Shown here one piece after another: positions 25,791 through 34,228 of a stretch of 64,000 nt of DNA. The stretch spans positions 806,001-870,000 of the forward strand of contig NZ_CP032616.1 in assembly GCF_003626975.1 (NCBI RefSeq), written 5' to 3'. The notes below the pieces were generated by a model, which saw nothing but the letters and a program-made list of their open reading frames with translations, ran no database searches and had not been told where the DNA came from. Source of the stretch: Pseudomonas sp. DY-1 (GTDB lineage: Bacteria > Pseudomonadota > Gammaproteobacteria > Pseudomonadales > Pseudomonadaceae). Positions within the stretch are counted from its first letter, which is position 1; every line of letters starts with the position of its first letter. Both the position numbers and the translations under genes were made by a program.

Positions 25791-26057
25791 GGGAGCGCCG
25801 ACAGCCCGTACGTCAAAGTAGGCTCCAAGGCCGGTTGCAAGGGTTATAACTACTAGAACAAACGGTGGGTCACTCAGGATAGGCCCTCCAAAGGCAGCGC
25901 CTGGGAAATCCCGGGGGCCTGTCAGTGACTAGAGCACGGCGAGCGTGCGCAAAGCTCGCTTGGGGCTACCGCTGCCGACGAAAGTCCCAGTTGGTGTTTC
26001 CTGGTTGCCTGGGCTAGCCCTCAGGCCTGATCGGCGCCTGCGGCGCGGAGCGAAGTG

Positions 26058-26864
26058 ATGAGTTCCAGAGCACGGCGATGGGCTCGCAAGAGCCTTCTTG
26101 GCTGTATCGAGCTGGCCTTGCTGGCCGCTCCGCTGTGCGCCAGCGCCACGTTCAAGTGCCAAGCCCGGGACGGAACCATCAGCTACACCAGCCAAGCCAT
26201 CGCCAGCGCCCGCTGCACTCGCCTGGATGGCATGGCGGGCGCCACTGTCGGCGCCAAGGCCCCGGCCCAGCCAAGGCTTGTGCGGGCCGACAACTCAGGC
26301 GCGGTGCGCATTCGGGTGTACACCTTCGTCCACAAGGGGATTCGTCAGTATGTGAGCCGGCGCCCCGTGGGGATCTCCGCTCGGGTCGATGTCCTTGAGC
26401 TCTATTACATCAAGGGCTGCTATCTGTGCATGGCACCGAAGGATTTCAAGGTCGCCTCACTGCGCCTGGACACCCGTTCCTATCGGCGGGAGATCGAAGC
26501 CGCTTCGGGTCATTACGGCGTCGACAGGGCGCTGGTCCGCGCAGTGATACATGCCGAATCGGCGTTTCGCCCCAACGCCATTTCCGAAGCTGGCGCCCTG
26601 GGGTTGATGCAGTTGATGCCCGCCACCGCCGAGCGCTTCGCCGTGGACGATCCGTTCGACGCGCGACAGAACATTCGCGGCGGCGTGCGATACCTGGCTT
26701 GGCTGCTCAAGCGCTTCAACGGTAACCAGGTGCTGGCGTTGGCAGGTTACAACGCCGGCGAAGCGTCCGTGGTCGAGTACAACGGGGTGCCTCCCTACGC
26801 CGAGACGCAATCCTACGTCACCCTCGTGCAATCCTTGGCCGAACGCTATCGCAAGCATCGCTAG
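26058..26864 (+). CDS. Lytic transglycosylase with DUF4124 N-terminus
   Basis: 268 residues from ATG 26058, seven bases after GGAG; GTG at 26055 is also possible. A signal peptide (SLLGCIELALLAAPLCASA) leads into a DUF4124-like segment (FKCQARDGTISYTSQ). The SLT catalytic domain spans about residues 140-265: YGVDRALVRAVIHAESAFRPNAISEAGALGLMQLMPATAERF has the catalytic Glu in HAESAF and the GLMQLMP motif, and ALAGYNAGEASVVEY completes the fold. It cleaves peptidoglycan glycan strands in the periplasm. It stands alone. Confidence 0.92.
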   Translation: MSSRARRWARKSLLGCIELALLAAPLCASATFKCQARDGTISYTSQAIASARCTRLDGMAGATVGAKAPAQPRLVRADNSGAVRIRVYTFVHKGIRQYVSRRPVGISARVDVLELYYIKGCYLCMAPKDFKVASLRLDTRSYRREIEAASGHYGVDRALVRAVIHAESAFRPNAISEAGALGLMQLMPATAERFAVDDPFDARQNIRGGVRYLAWLLKRFNGNQVLALAGYNAGEASVVEYNGVPPYAETQSYVTLVQSLAERYRKHR

Positions 26865-27265
26865 TAACGTAGGGCGCATAACCCGGATTAGGTCATACGC
26901 CGCCCCCCACGGCGGATAGCGCTGGCTCGTTATCCGCCTTGCGCAAGCAATCAGGTTCCGCGCTCAATCAGTACGCCGGGCGGGACATGACTCAACCGAA
27001 CTCCCACGCTCACTGGTAGCTAACGGCCCCAAACGGCCTGTCTATCGGCCAAAACATCCCATCTGGGCTGCGATTACTACCTTGAAGGGCTCCTCATCGT
27101 CACCGCTACTCTCGACGTAAAGGCAAAAAAAACCTCGACCCACACCAGCAATGAGCCGAGGTTAAAAAACGGTTGTCTGCTTCGCCTGTTCCGATGGCTA
27201 TTTCAGTGCCCAGGTGGACGTTCGGAAACTGAGAAGCGTTGCACCAGTTAACTCTTGGGCGGTGC
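26865..27265. other. Intergenic region with dyads
   Basis: Roughly 400 bp without a gene. GGCGGATA-N12-TATCCGCC (26911-26938) may end the transglycosylase transcript, although no T-run follows. The terminator of the porin gene lies at its right end. Confidence 0.5.
27125..27169. terminator. Terminator downstream of the OprD porin gene
   Basis: The arms AACCTCG and CGAGGTT flank a 20-base interior, with A-runs before (plus strand) and T-rich tails on the minus strand (TTTTTTTT). It can act as a rho-independent terminator for the minus-strand porin gene ending at 27266. Confidence 0.75.
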
Positions 27266-28537
27266 CTACAGAAGGGACAGCGGATAGCTGATGATCAGCC
27301 GGTTCTCATCGAAGCTGGTGTTGCTACCCCAGTCACGACGCATCGTGGAGTTACGCCATTTGATGTTCAGGGCCTTGAACGCGCCCGACTGCACCACGTA
27401 AGACAGCTCGGTTTCGCGCCCCCATTCCTCGCCGTCGGTCACGGCACCAACGTGGACGTTGTCGCCACTGAGGTAACGGTTCATCAAGGTCAGACCCGGA
27501 ATACCAAGAGCCGCAAAGTTGTAGTCGTGACGCAGTTGCCACGAACGCTCGCCCGCGTTGTCGTAGCTGGAGCTGAAGCTGTCATTGCCCAGAGGGCTTC
27601 CGCTGGCGCCGTTGACGCGCATCCAGGCGTCGTCGCCGCTGACCTTCTGCAGGCCGACGTAAAAGGTGTGGGCGCCGTACTTGGCAGAGAACAACCCGTA
27701 CGAGGTGCGGTTGTCGAGGTCACCCGCAAGGGCACTCCCATCTTCTTTGCCATTGAAGTGACCGAGGTTGGCACCCAGTGTCCAATCGCCTACCGGTTGG
27801 CTGTGCACCAACTGAACATACTGCTGCTGGTAAATATCTTTCAGCTCGGCGCTCCACAGACCCACCAGGGTTCGGTTGTCGTTGAAGCTGTATTCGCCGC
27901 CGACAAAGTTGAAGCGATCAGACGTGAAGGTGGGCTTTCCGTTCATGAACATGTCTTCCATGCTCGCGTCGTTGCGTGGGCTGTTGCCGCGGAACTGACC
28001 GCCGTACAGGGTCAAGCCATCGATTTCTTTCGAGGTGACTTGCGCACCCTGGAAAGTCTGCGGCAGGGATCGGCCATCGTCAGAGCGCAGAATCGGCAGC
28101 AGCGGCATCCATTCACCTACCTTCAGTTCGGTGTTGGAGATGCGCATCTTGCCGGCTACCGCCAGGCGGCCGAAGTCGTCTGCGGGGCGGCCATCAGAAT
28201 GCACAGGAAGGAGTTGAGTACCCTTCGTGCCCTTGCCGCCGTCGAGTTTGACGGAAAGCAGACCGAGGACATCCACGCCGAAGCCCACAGGGCCCTGAGT
28301 GAAACCCGACTTGGCATCGAGGATGAAACTCTGGGTCCATTCTTCCGCCATGCCTTGGGTCGTTGAGTCGCCAACGAAATTACGGTTCAGGTAGTAGTTG
28401 CGGAGGTTCAAGGTGGCCGCGGCGTCTTCGACGAAACCACTGTCTTCGGCGGCATAGGCATACCCGCTGCTGCCGATGACGCATTGGGCGGCAAGACCAA
28501 TGGCGCAGAAGCGACGGGTCGGGGCGCGAAAATTCAT
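27266..28537 (-). CDS. OprD-family outer-membrane porin
   Basis: 423 residues with a signal peptide ending ...AYAAEDSGFVEDAAATLNLRNYYLNRNF. The start of the mature domain matches OprD porins (substrate-specific uptake channels). Beta-strand-rich repeats run to the final aromatic-free LIISYPLSLL. FGVDVLGLLSVKLDGGKG and SGDNVHVGAVTDGEEWGRETELSYVVQ are typical. It is last in the operon with the dehydroquinase and QuiC genes, so its substrate is probably a hydroaromatic acid such as quinate, shikimate or dehydroshikimate (inference). Confidence 0.9.
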   Translation of the reverse strand: MNFRAPTRRFCAIGLAAQCVIGSSGYAYAAEDSGFVEDAAATLNLRNYYLNRNFVGDSTTQGMAEEWTQSFILDAKSGFTQGPVGFGVDVLGLLSVKLDGGKGTKGTQLLPVHSDGRPADDFGRLAVAGKMRISNTELKVGEWMPLLPILRSDDGRSLPQTFQGAQVTSKEIDGLTLYGGQFRGNSPRNDASMEDMFMNGKPTFTSDRFNFVGGEYSFNDNRTLVGLWSAELKDIYQQQYVQLVHSQPVGDWTLGANLGHFNGKEDGSALAGDLDNRTSYGLFSAKYGAHTFYVGLQKVSGDDAWMRVNGASGSPLGNDSFSSSYDNAGERSWQLRHDYNFAALGIPGLTLMNRYLSGDNVHVGAVTDGEEWGRETELSYVVQSGAFKALNIKWRNSTMRRDWGSNTSFDENRLIISYPLSLL

Positions 28538-28577
28538 TGTTGTTATGTCCTCGCTAGGTTGGTGGTGAGGGGAGGCC

Positions 28578-30473
28578 CTAAAACTTCAAGGTTCGGGCCT
28601 TTGCCATGGCTGCCAGGCGCACGGCGACATTGGTCGCGCCGTAGCCGGCGTAGCCGTTCTTGCGTTGCAAGATTTCAAAGAAGAAGCGCCCCTCGAACGG
28701 TTCCGTGTAGACGTGGAACAGCTCGCCTCCCTGCGCGTCGCGGTCGTAGAGCACGTTGTAGTAGGCCAACTCGCTGAGGAACTCGTCGTCGAAGTCGAAG
28801 CGCGCCGCCAGGTCGTCGTAGTAGTTCAGCGGGATATCCAGCAGCGGCACGCCGGCAAGCTTCGCGCGGCTCACCTCGGCGAAGATGTCCTCACAGGAGA
28901 AGGCGATGTGGTGCGCGCCCGAGCCGCCGTAGCTGGACAACGCGTGAGAGATTGCGGTGTTGCGGTTTTCCGAGATGCTCAGCGGCAGGCGGATGCTGCT
29001 GCAGCGGCTACGGACGGCGCGGCTCTTCACCAGGCCGTACGGGTCCGGCAGCACCACCTCATCATCGGCCTCGAAATCCAGCACGCTCTTGTAGAACAGC
29101 ACCCAGCTGTCCAGCCCATCGGCCGGCAGCGCCAGGGCCATGTGGTCGATGCGATCGAGGTTGCCAGTCTGCTCGGCGCCCGCATCGAGGACGAAGTCGC
29201 TGTCAAAGATGGTCTGGCCGGCCTGGGCCTGTTCCACCAGGTAGATCAGGCTGCCGTCCGGCGCGCGCACGGCGGGAATCTCGCGCTCGTTCGGCCCTAC
29301 CAGGCCACGGAATGGCTGCCCCTTGAACTCGCGGGCGCGTTCCAGCGCACTGCCGCTGTCCTTCACTCGCAGGGCAGTGGCGCACAACGATGGGCCGTGG
29401 GCCTCGAAGTAGCCGTGGGCAAAGGAATAGGGTTCGGCATTGAGCACGATGTTGATGTCGCCCTGGCGCAACAGGCTCACGGCCTTGGAGCGATGCTTGC
29501 CAGCGCGGGCAAAGCCCAGGCGCTCCAGCCAGTTGGCAAGCTTGGCGCCCTGGGACTCGTCAACGGCGAATTCGAGAAACTCCACGCCGTCGTAGCGGCT
29601 GGCCGGCGGCGGCGAGAAGAGGACATCCAGATTGGCGGCTGGAGTCGGATCCTTGGCCAGCAGCTTGCGGGTCTTCTCTTCGAGGTAAAGCAGGGAGCGC
29701 AGGCCATCGGCGGCATTGGCGCGCGGCGGCGCGGCGCGGAAGCCGTCGTTGAAGATTTCCAGCGACAGCGGGCCGGTGTAGCCGCTGCGAATGATGGGGG
29801 CGAGGAATCCCGCCAGGTCGAACTCGCCCTGGCCGGGGAAGCAGCGGAAGTGTCGGCTCCACTCCAGCACGTCCATGGCCAGCTGCGGTGCGTCAGCCAT
29901 CTGCACGAAGAAGATCTTGTCGCCTGGAATTTCGGCGATACCACTCGGGTCGCCCTTGATCGACAGGGTGTGGAAGCTGTCCAGCAGCACGCCGAGGGCC
30001 GGATGATCAGCCTGGCGCACCAGGCTCCAGACTTGCTGCCAGCTGTTCACATGGCGGCCCCAGGCCAGTGCCTCGTAGCCGATACGCAGATTGCGTGCGC
30101 CGGCACGTTCAGCCAGCAGGCGCAGATCGTCGACGAGGATTTCCTCATCGGGCAGGGAGTCGGCCTGGACGTTGCTGCACACAAGCACCAGGTCAGTACC
30201 CAGCTCCTGCATCAGGTCGAACTTGCGTTCGGCACGGTCGAGGTTTTTCTGCAGACGGTCGCGGCGACAACCTTCGAAATCACGGAACGGCTGGAACAGG
30301 GTGATGGCGATGCCGAGATCAGCGCACATCTGGCGGATTTCGCGCGGGCTGCCGGCGTAGTACAGGAGGTCGTTTTCGAAGATCTCGACGCCGTCGAAAC
30401 CGGCGGCGGCAATGGCCTCGAGTTTTTCCGGCAGGGTACCGCTCAGGGAGACGGTGGCAATGGAACGCTGCAT
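28578..30473 (-). CDS. quiC: 3-dehydroshikimate dehydratase QuiC1-type
   Basis: 631 residues with two parts. Residues 1-280 form a xylose-isomerase-like TIM barrel (SIATVSLSGTLPEKLEAIAAAGFDGVEIFENDL; QPFRDFEG; LLDSFHTLSI; SLEIFNDGF), the catalytic dehydratase. Residues 290-631 form a 4-hydroxyphenylpyruvate-dioxygenase-like VOC domain (DRIDHMALALPAD, ISHALSSYGGSGAHHIAFSCEDIF, GRFFFEILQR). This fused architecture is that of QuiC1 of Pseudomonas, which dehydrates 3-dehydroshikimate to protocatechuate. It lies 40 bp upstream of the porin gene; the dehydroquinase gene precedes it by 207 bp. Confidence 0.92.
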   Translation of the reverse strand: MQRSIATVSLSGTLPEKLEAIAAAGFDGVEIFENDLLYYAGSPREIRQMCADLGIAITLFQPFRDFEGCRRDRLQKNLDRAERKFDLMQELGTDLVLVCSNVQADSLPDEEILVDDLRLLAERAGARNLRIGYEALAWGRHVNSWQQVWSLVRQADHPALGVLLDSFHTLSIKGDPSGIAEIPGDKIFFVQMADAPQLAMDVLEWSRHFRCFPGQGEFDLAGFLAPIIRSGYTGPLSLEIFNDGFRAAPPRANAADGLRSLLYLEEKTRKLLAKDPTPAANLDVLFSPPPASRYDGVEFLEFAVDESQGAKLANWLERLGFARAGKHRSKAVSLLRQGDINIVLNAEPYSFAHGYFEAHGPSLCATALRVKDSGSALERAREFKGQPFRGLVGPNEREIPAVRAPDGSLIYLVEQAQAGQTIFDSDFVLDAGAEQTGNLDRIDHMALALPADGLDSWVLFYKSVLDFEADDEVVLPDPYGLVKSRAVRSRCSSIRLPLSISENRNTAISHALSSYGGSGAHHIAFSCEDIFAEVSRAKLAGVPLLDIPLNYYDDLAARFDFDDEFLSELAYYNVLYDRDAQGGELFHVYTEPFEGRFFFEILQRKNGYAGYGATNVAVRLAAMAKARTLKF

Positions 30474-30680
30474 GCTTCAGATCCTTTGTAATTGTTAGTT
30501 GCGGTTCACGAGCAGCTCAATTTGGAGCGGGAGCACTCCTGAAACCTGACCGAGCCGACCCTAGCTGCTGTGCATTTCGGGGCGCCGAAACGGCAATCGC
30601 CGCTCGCCATGCCCGATCTCCAGGCGCAATAAAATCCGGCTGGACCGGCGAGCCGCCGTCCAACGGCTACTTGGCAACGT

Positions 30681-31130
30681 TTACTGACTGCTGCGAGGGG
30701 TATCGAGAAAGGCGAAATGCTGAATCGCCAGTTGGTAGCCATGGGTGCCGAAGCCAGCCAGAACGGCTTTAGCCACAAGCGAGACATAGGAGTGATGGCG
30801 GAAGCTTTCGCGCCGGTGGACGTTGGATATGTGGACTTCGATGACGGGCACCTCCGCGGCAATCAGCGCGTCGTGAATGGCCACCGATGTATGAGTCCAG
30901 GCGCCCGGATTGATGACGATGCCATTCACCCGGCCACGCGCCTGGTGAATCCAGTCGATCATCTGGCCTTCGTGGTTGGTCTGTTGGAATTCAATTTCAA
31001 GGTCGAACTGGTTGGCAGTTTGGCGACAAAGCGCTTCGACATCGGCCAATGACTCGTGTCCGTAGACCTCTGGCTGGCGCTTGCCGAGCATGTTGAGGTT
31101 CGGGCCATTCAAAACGAGAAGGATGGACAT
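30681..31130 (-). CDS. aroQ: Type II 3-dehydroquinate dehydratase
   Basis: 149 residues. [20 protein letters not shown] is the type II dehydroquinase opening with the catalytic Tyr; [16 protein letters not shown] and [22 protein letters not shown] give the substrate loop and active His. It interconverts 3-dehydroquinate and 3-dehydroshikimate. The usual NPGAYTHTSVAL is [12 protein letters not shown] here, an unusual Tyr-to-Trp change. Its place upstream of quiC indicates a catabolic paralogue rather than the shikimate-pathway enzyme. GGAG is seven bases before ATG 31130. Confidence 0.92.
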   Translation of the reverse strand: MSILLVLNGPNLNMLGKRQPEVYGHESLADVEALCRQTANQFDLEIEFQQTNHEGQMIDWIHQARGRVNGIVINPGAWTHTSVAIHDALIAAEVPVIEVHISNVHRRESFRHHSYVSLVAKAVLAGFGTHGYQLAIQHFAFLDTPRSSQ

Positions 31131-31240
31131 TGGCAGCTCCAGTCAGATTGGGGCTCCTCGCAAGGCAGCCCCCGGCAATTCGTTGTGCTTGCTGCTCAGG
31201 CTGGATCACCTCCTGAACAGTCCTCTGCAGCAGTTGGATT

Positions 31241-31260
31241 TATTCCCCGTAAAGGGAATT
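31241..31260 (-). promoter_or_regulatory. Operator palindrome ATTCCC-N6-GGGAAT, site 1
   Basis: ATTCCC-CGTAAA-GGGAAT lies 112 bp upstream of the dehydroquinase start, within an AT-rich promoter-like region. The same dyad occurs at 36427-36446 ahead of the dehydrogenase operon. Confidence 0.6.
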
Positions 31261-31325
31261 AAATTAATAAATCACACTCGAAATCGGCAATAAGCCCGAG
31301 GAATACTGAGCCATCTGCTGTCGGA

Positions 31326-31341
31326 GGGAATACTATTTCCC
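31326..31341. promoter_or_regulatory. Reversed dyad GGGAA-N6-TTCCC
   Basis: A 5-bp dyad of the same half-sites in the opposite order, between operator sites 1 and 3. It may be an accessory half-site or chance. Confidence 0.25.
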
Positions 31342-31474
31342 CATTGGTAGAATTTCAATGGAAAAATGAGAGCTTCACCGGAAACTAAAATAGCAGTAAA
31401 GCCCATGTATTTCATGTATTTACAGATTTTATATGCGACAAAGATATAAATATCTCGCTTATTAGAATTATTTT

Positions 31475-31494
31475 AATTCCTTCAATGGGGAATT
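31475..31494 (-). promoter_or_regulatory. Operator palindrome AATTCCT-N6-GGGAATT, site 3
   Basis: The dyad AATTCCT-TCAATG-GGGAATT has one mismatch to sites 1 and 2. It lies 345 bp upstream of the dehydroquinase start in the AT-rich stretch. Confidence 0.45.
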
Positions 31495-31644
31495 TAGGCG
31501 CTACGCCTTGAGCGTGAGCAGAGGCAGCTGAGCGATGAGTTGCCAGAGGCGCAAGTCATCTGAAGCCCACGATTTGGGGCTGAGAGAGGTGCAGGTCTTG
31601 GCGCCGGCAAGGCTGCCGCGGCTGGCGTTGGAGGACGAAGGTAT

Positions 31645-31848
31645 TTGCCCGCGAGGTGCGAGGCCGCACCGCTCCGAGCTTCGCGGTGGCTGCTTCAGGG
31701 GCGGTCAGAGAACGTCAAGCAGGTGCTATCTCGAGGCGTCCTGGAAGCGCTGGAGACGACCCTCGGCACGCCCGACGGCCTAGACGCGCAGTTGAGCGTG
31801 CAGCTGCAGGACATGGAGCGCAGCACCTACACCAAAGCGCTCTTTTAA
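31645..31848 (+). pseudogene. Remnant of 5-carboxymethyl-2-hydroxymuconate isomerase
   Basis: The plus strand encodes GRSENVKQVLSRGVLEALET, then LSVQLQDMERSTYTKALF and a stop. This is the C-terminal pattern of CHMI/HpaF isomerases (GR-E-kqaLs-all-aL, LSVEvrDmd-aTYaKAL). The upstream part in the same frame is Arg/Ala-rich and does not look like the family, so the gene is 5'-truncated. It converges on the TetR gene. Confidence 0.55.
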
Positions 31849-31865
31849 GCCAATCAGCCAAACAA

Positions 31866-31889
31866 AAAGCCGCTCGTTGAGCGGCTTTT
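31866..31889. terminator. Bidirectional terminator between remnant and TetR gene
   Basis: AAAAGCCGCTC-GTT-GAGCGGCTTTT: a 7-bp GC stem with A-run and T-run on both sides, placed between the plus-strand remnant (ending 31848) and the minus-strand TetR gene (ending 31914). Confidence 0.85.
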
Positions 31890-31913
31890 AGCTTGCAAGA
31901 CAGCGCTGCATCG

Positions 31914-32564
31914 TCAGCGCACTAGGAAGCCCAGTATTACCTCGGTTACGTGGGAAAGGCGTTCATTGAGCGCCTTGGGCGTAACCAGGTCACGACCATG
32001 GATGGTCGACAGGGTGTATTGGTTCGCGAGATAGAAATAGGTCATCCCCACGAGGGTGAAATAGAGCTGCACAGGATCGACACCGCCACGAAATGTGCCA
32101 TCGATGCGGCCTTGCTCAAGAATCCGTCCCAGACTCCCCACCAGGGGCGAACCCAGCTCCGGCAGATGCTTGGAAGTCGAGAGGTAACGAGCGCGATGGA
32201 GGTTCTCGTTGTTCACCAGCGCCATGAAATCAGGATGCTCATTGTAGTAACGCCAGGAGAACTCGATCAGACGGCGAATGGCATCCATCGGCTGCAGACT
32301 TTCCAGGTCAAGCTCTCGCTCGGCCCGACGCAAGTCCAAGTAGCCGTTTTCCAACACGGAGAGAAACAACTCTTCCTTGCTGTCGTAGTAGTAGTAGATC
32401 AATCGCTTATCGACGTTGGCGCGCTCAGCGATCTCTTCGAGGCGAGCGCCTTCCAGCCCCTGCTCCGCGAAAACCGAGCGAGCTGCCTGGAGAATTGTCT
32501 CTTGCGTACGCTTGGCGTTGCGCGAGCGCTTCCCTTGAGTTGCTTCGATACTTGAATCTGCCAT
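31914..32564 (-). CDS. TetR-family transcriptional regulator
   Basis: 216 residues from ATG 32564 (MADSSIEATQGKRSRNAKRTQ); the frame is open to 32657 but upstream residues lack family similarity. The helix-turn-helix is TILQAARSVFAEQGLEGARLEEIAERANVDKRLIYYYYDSKEELFL. The C-terminal ligand domain contains LIEFSWRYYNEHPDFMALVNNENLHRARYL. It is downstream of the transporter gene, 110 bp apart, and is the only regulator inside the hydroaromatic region, so it is the best candidate to read the shared palindromes. Confidence 0.88.
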   Translation of the reverse strand: MADSSIEATQGKRSRNAKRTQETILQAARSVFAEQGLEGARLEEIAERANVDKRLIYYYYDSKEELFLSVLENGYLDLRRAERELDLESLQPMDAIRRLIEFSWRYYNEHPDFMALVNNENLHRARYLSTSKHLPELGSPLVGSLGRILEQGRIDGTFRGGVDPVQLYFTLVGMTYFYLANQYTLSTIHGRDLVTPKALNERLSHVTEVILGFLVR

Positions 32565-32674
32565 GCCCGAAAATACTGTCGTATTCCTGATTGGGTGAGC
32601 ATCGCAGAATACCTCAACTTTGCAACCTGGGGTGGAGACCTGCTCCTTGGTCTCCACCCTGTCTGCCGAGGCTG

Positions 32675-34036
32675 TCAGTCGGCAGTCTTCAGCTGGATGT
32701 TGAGCGGGTTCGGCTGGGGCCTGTGATCATTGGCTCCAGGATGCCTACCCAAGTCATCCATTTTGATTTTGTACGTTTCCCGCGCAGTCCAGGTTGCCAC
32801 TGCGGCGATGGCGCATCCCACCAAGGCGAGGCCTGCAGCTGCTAGCCATGGCGTGCTGCCCTTCATAAAGGCTGCGGCGACGATTGGTGCGAGCCCCGAA
32901 AGTGCAAACCCGACCTGCGTCCCGATGGCCATGCCAGAAAGCCGAACCTTAGTGCTGAACATTTCGCCGAAGAAGGCCGGCCAAATCCCATTCGCAGCGC
33001 TGAAGCACACGCCCGACATCAACACCCCCAGCACAAAGCTCAGCGGCAAATTGTTCTGGCCGAGCGACCAGAGGAAGGGAGTCATCAACGCACCGGAAGC
33101 AAGCACGCCAAACAAGTACACCGGACGGCGACCAATCTGATCGGCCAGGCGCGCCCAGAGCGGGATTGCGAAAAGTGCCACAATGTTGGTGATGATGGTC
33201 AGCCAGAGCATCGTGCTGCGCTCAACGCCGACAATGTTTACGGCATAGGACAGGGCGAAGATGCCGAACAGCGTGCTCACGGTAGACACCATGGCCGCCA
33301 TGGCCACGCGAAACACGTCCGCTTTATAGTCACGAAGCAAAGCTACCAGTGGAATTTTTGCGGTCTGCTTGGTCTCCTTCGCTTCCTGGAACACTGGCGT
33401 CTCTTCGATGTTGCGCCGGATCAGGTAGCCAACTACCAGCACGATCAAGCTCAACCAGAAAGGAATGCGCCACCCCCAGGACAGCAGATCCTCTTCCGGC
33501 AGACTGGCGATCGGCAGGAACACCAGGGTTGCCAGGATAAGGCCCGCTTGGGTGCCGCTAATCGTAAAGCTGGTGAAGTACGCTCGTTGATGGTCGGGCG
33601 CATGCTCAAGCGTCATGGAGTTTGCGCCGGACTGCTCGCCAGAGGCCGAGAAGCCCTGACATAGGCGAAGTATCACGAGCATGATCGGAGCCGCGATCCC
33701 GATGCTCTCGTAGGTGGGTAGGCAGCCCACGAGGAAGGTCGAAACGCCCATCAGCAGCAGCGTTAGCACCAGCACTCGTTTACGCCCGTATTTATCACCG
33801 AGGTGACCAAGGAAAAGGGCACCAATTGGTCGGGCGAGATAGCCGACGCCGAACGTGCCCAGCGCCAGCAGCACGCCCATGGCCGGGTCGGAACCTGGGA
33901 AGAAGATCTTGCCGAAGACCAGTGCTGCCGCTGTTCCGTAGATGAAAAAGTCGTAGTACTCCATCGCGCTACCGATCCAACCGGCGAATGCGGCCTTGCC
34001 CGGCGTTTTCTTGTGTTGTGTTGCCTGGGTGTTCAT
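32675..34036 (-). CDS. MFS transporter, metabolite:H+ symporter type
   Basis: 453 residues with 12 predicted helices. The MHS-type signatures are clear: GWIGSAMEYYDFFIYGTAAALVF at helix 1, GHLGDKYGRKRVLVLTLLLMG as the loop 2-3 motif, and FSASGEQSGANSMTLEHAPDHQR. This group includes the shikimate transporter ShiA, citrate and dicarboxylate carriers. In this region a quinate/shikimate/protocatechuate role is inferred. The next gene upstream is separated by 192 bp with its own palindrome, so it may have its own promoter. Confidence 0.9.
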   Translation of the reverse strand: MNTQATQHKKTPGKAAFAGWIGSAMEYYDFFIYGTAAALVFGKIFFPGSDPAMGVLLALGTFGVGYLARPIGALFLGHLGDKYGRKRVLVLTLLLMGVSTFLVGCLPTYESIGIAAPIMLVILRLCQGFSASGEQSGANSMTLEHAPDHQRAYFTSFTISGTQAGLILATLVFLPIASLPEEDLLSWGWRIPFWLSLIVLVVGYLIRRNIEETPVFQEAKETKQTAKIPLVALLRDYKADVFRVAMAAMVSTVSTLFGIFALSYAVNIVGVERSTMLWLTIITNIVALFAIPLWARLADQIGRRPVYLFGVLASGALMTPFLWSLGQNNLPLSFVLGVLMSGVCFSAANGIWPAFFGEMFSTKVRLSGMAIGTQVGFALSGLAPIVAAAFMKGSTPWLAAAGLALVGCAIAAVATWTARETYKIKMDDLGRHPGANDHRPQPNPLNIQLKTAD

Positions 34037-34089
34037 GCTACCTCCGATATCGCCCCGCTCTCCCTCGGATTAGGTTGGGAAAGCGCGGC

Positions 34090-34109
34090 GTGTGTGCGTC
34101 AACACACAC
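34090..34109 (-). promoter_or_regulatory. Perfect palindrome upstream of the MFS gene
   Basis: GTGTGTG-CGTCAA-CACACAC, 7-bp arms with a six-base spacer, centred about 63 bp upstream of the transporter ATG. The geometry (7-N6-7) is the same as that of the AATTCCC sites but the sequence differs, so a different regulator is likely. Confidence 0.5.
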
Positions 34110-34228
34110 TCTGGATTGCGTTTTGTTCTTGTTGGTCCAGCAAGGCCCTATTCGGCCTGATTCTGTTTGCTCGCCAGTAGATGAACCCTCCTCAGCGATT
34201 ATCCGAAGTTGAGTGAAAGCTCCACCGC

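Noticed and set aside
28665..30491. 608-residue open frame on the plus strand
   Set aside because: It is antisense to the quiC gene, whose family motifs are unmistakable; GC-rich third positions keep the opposite frame open.
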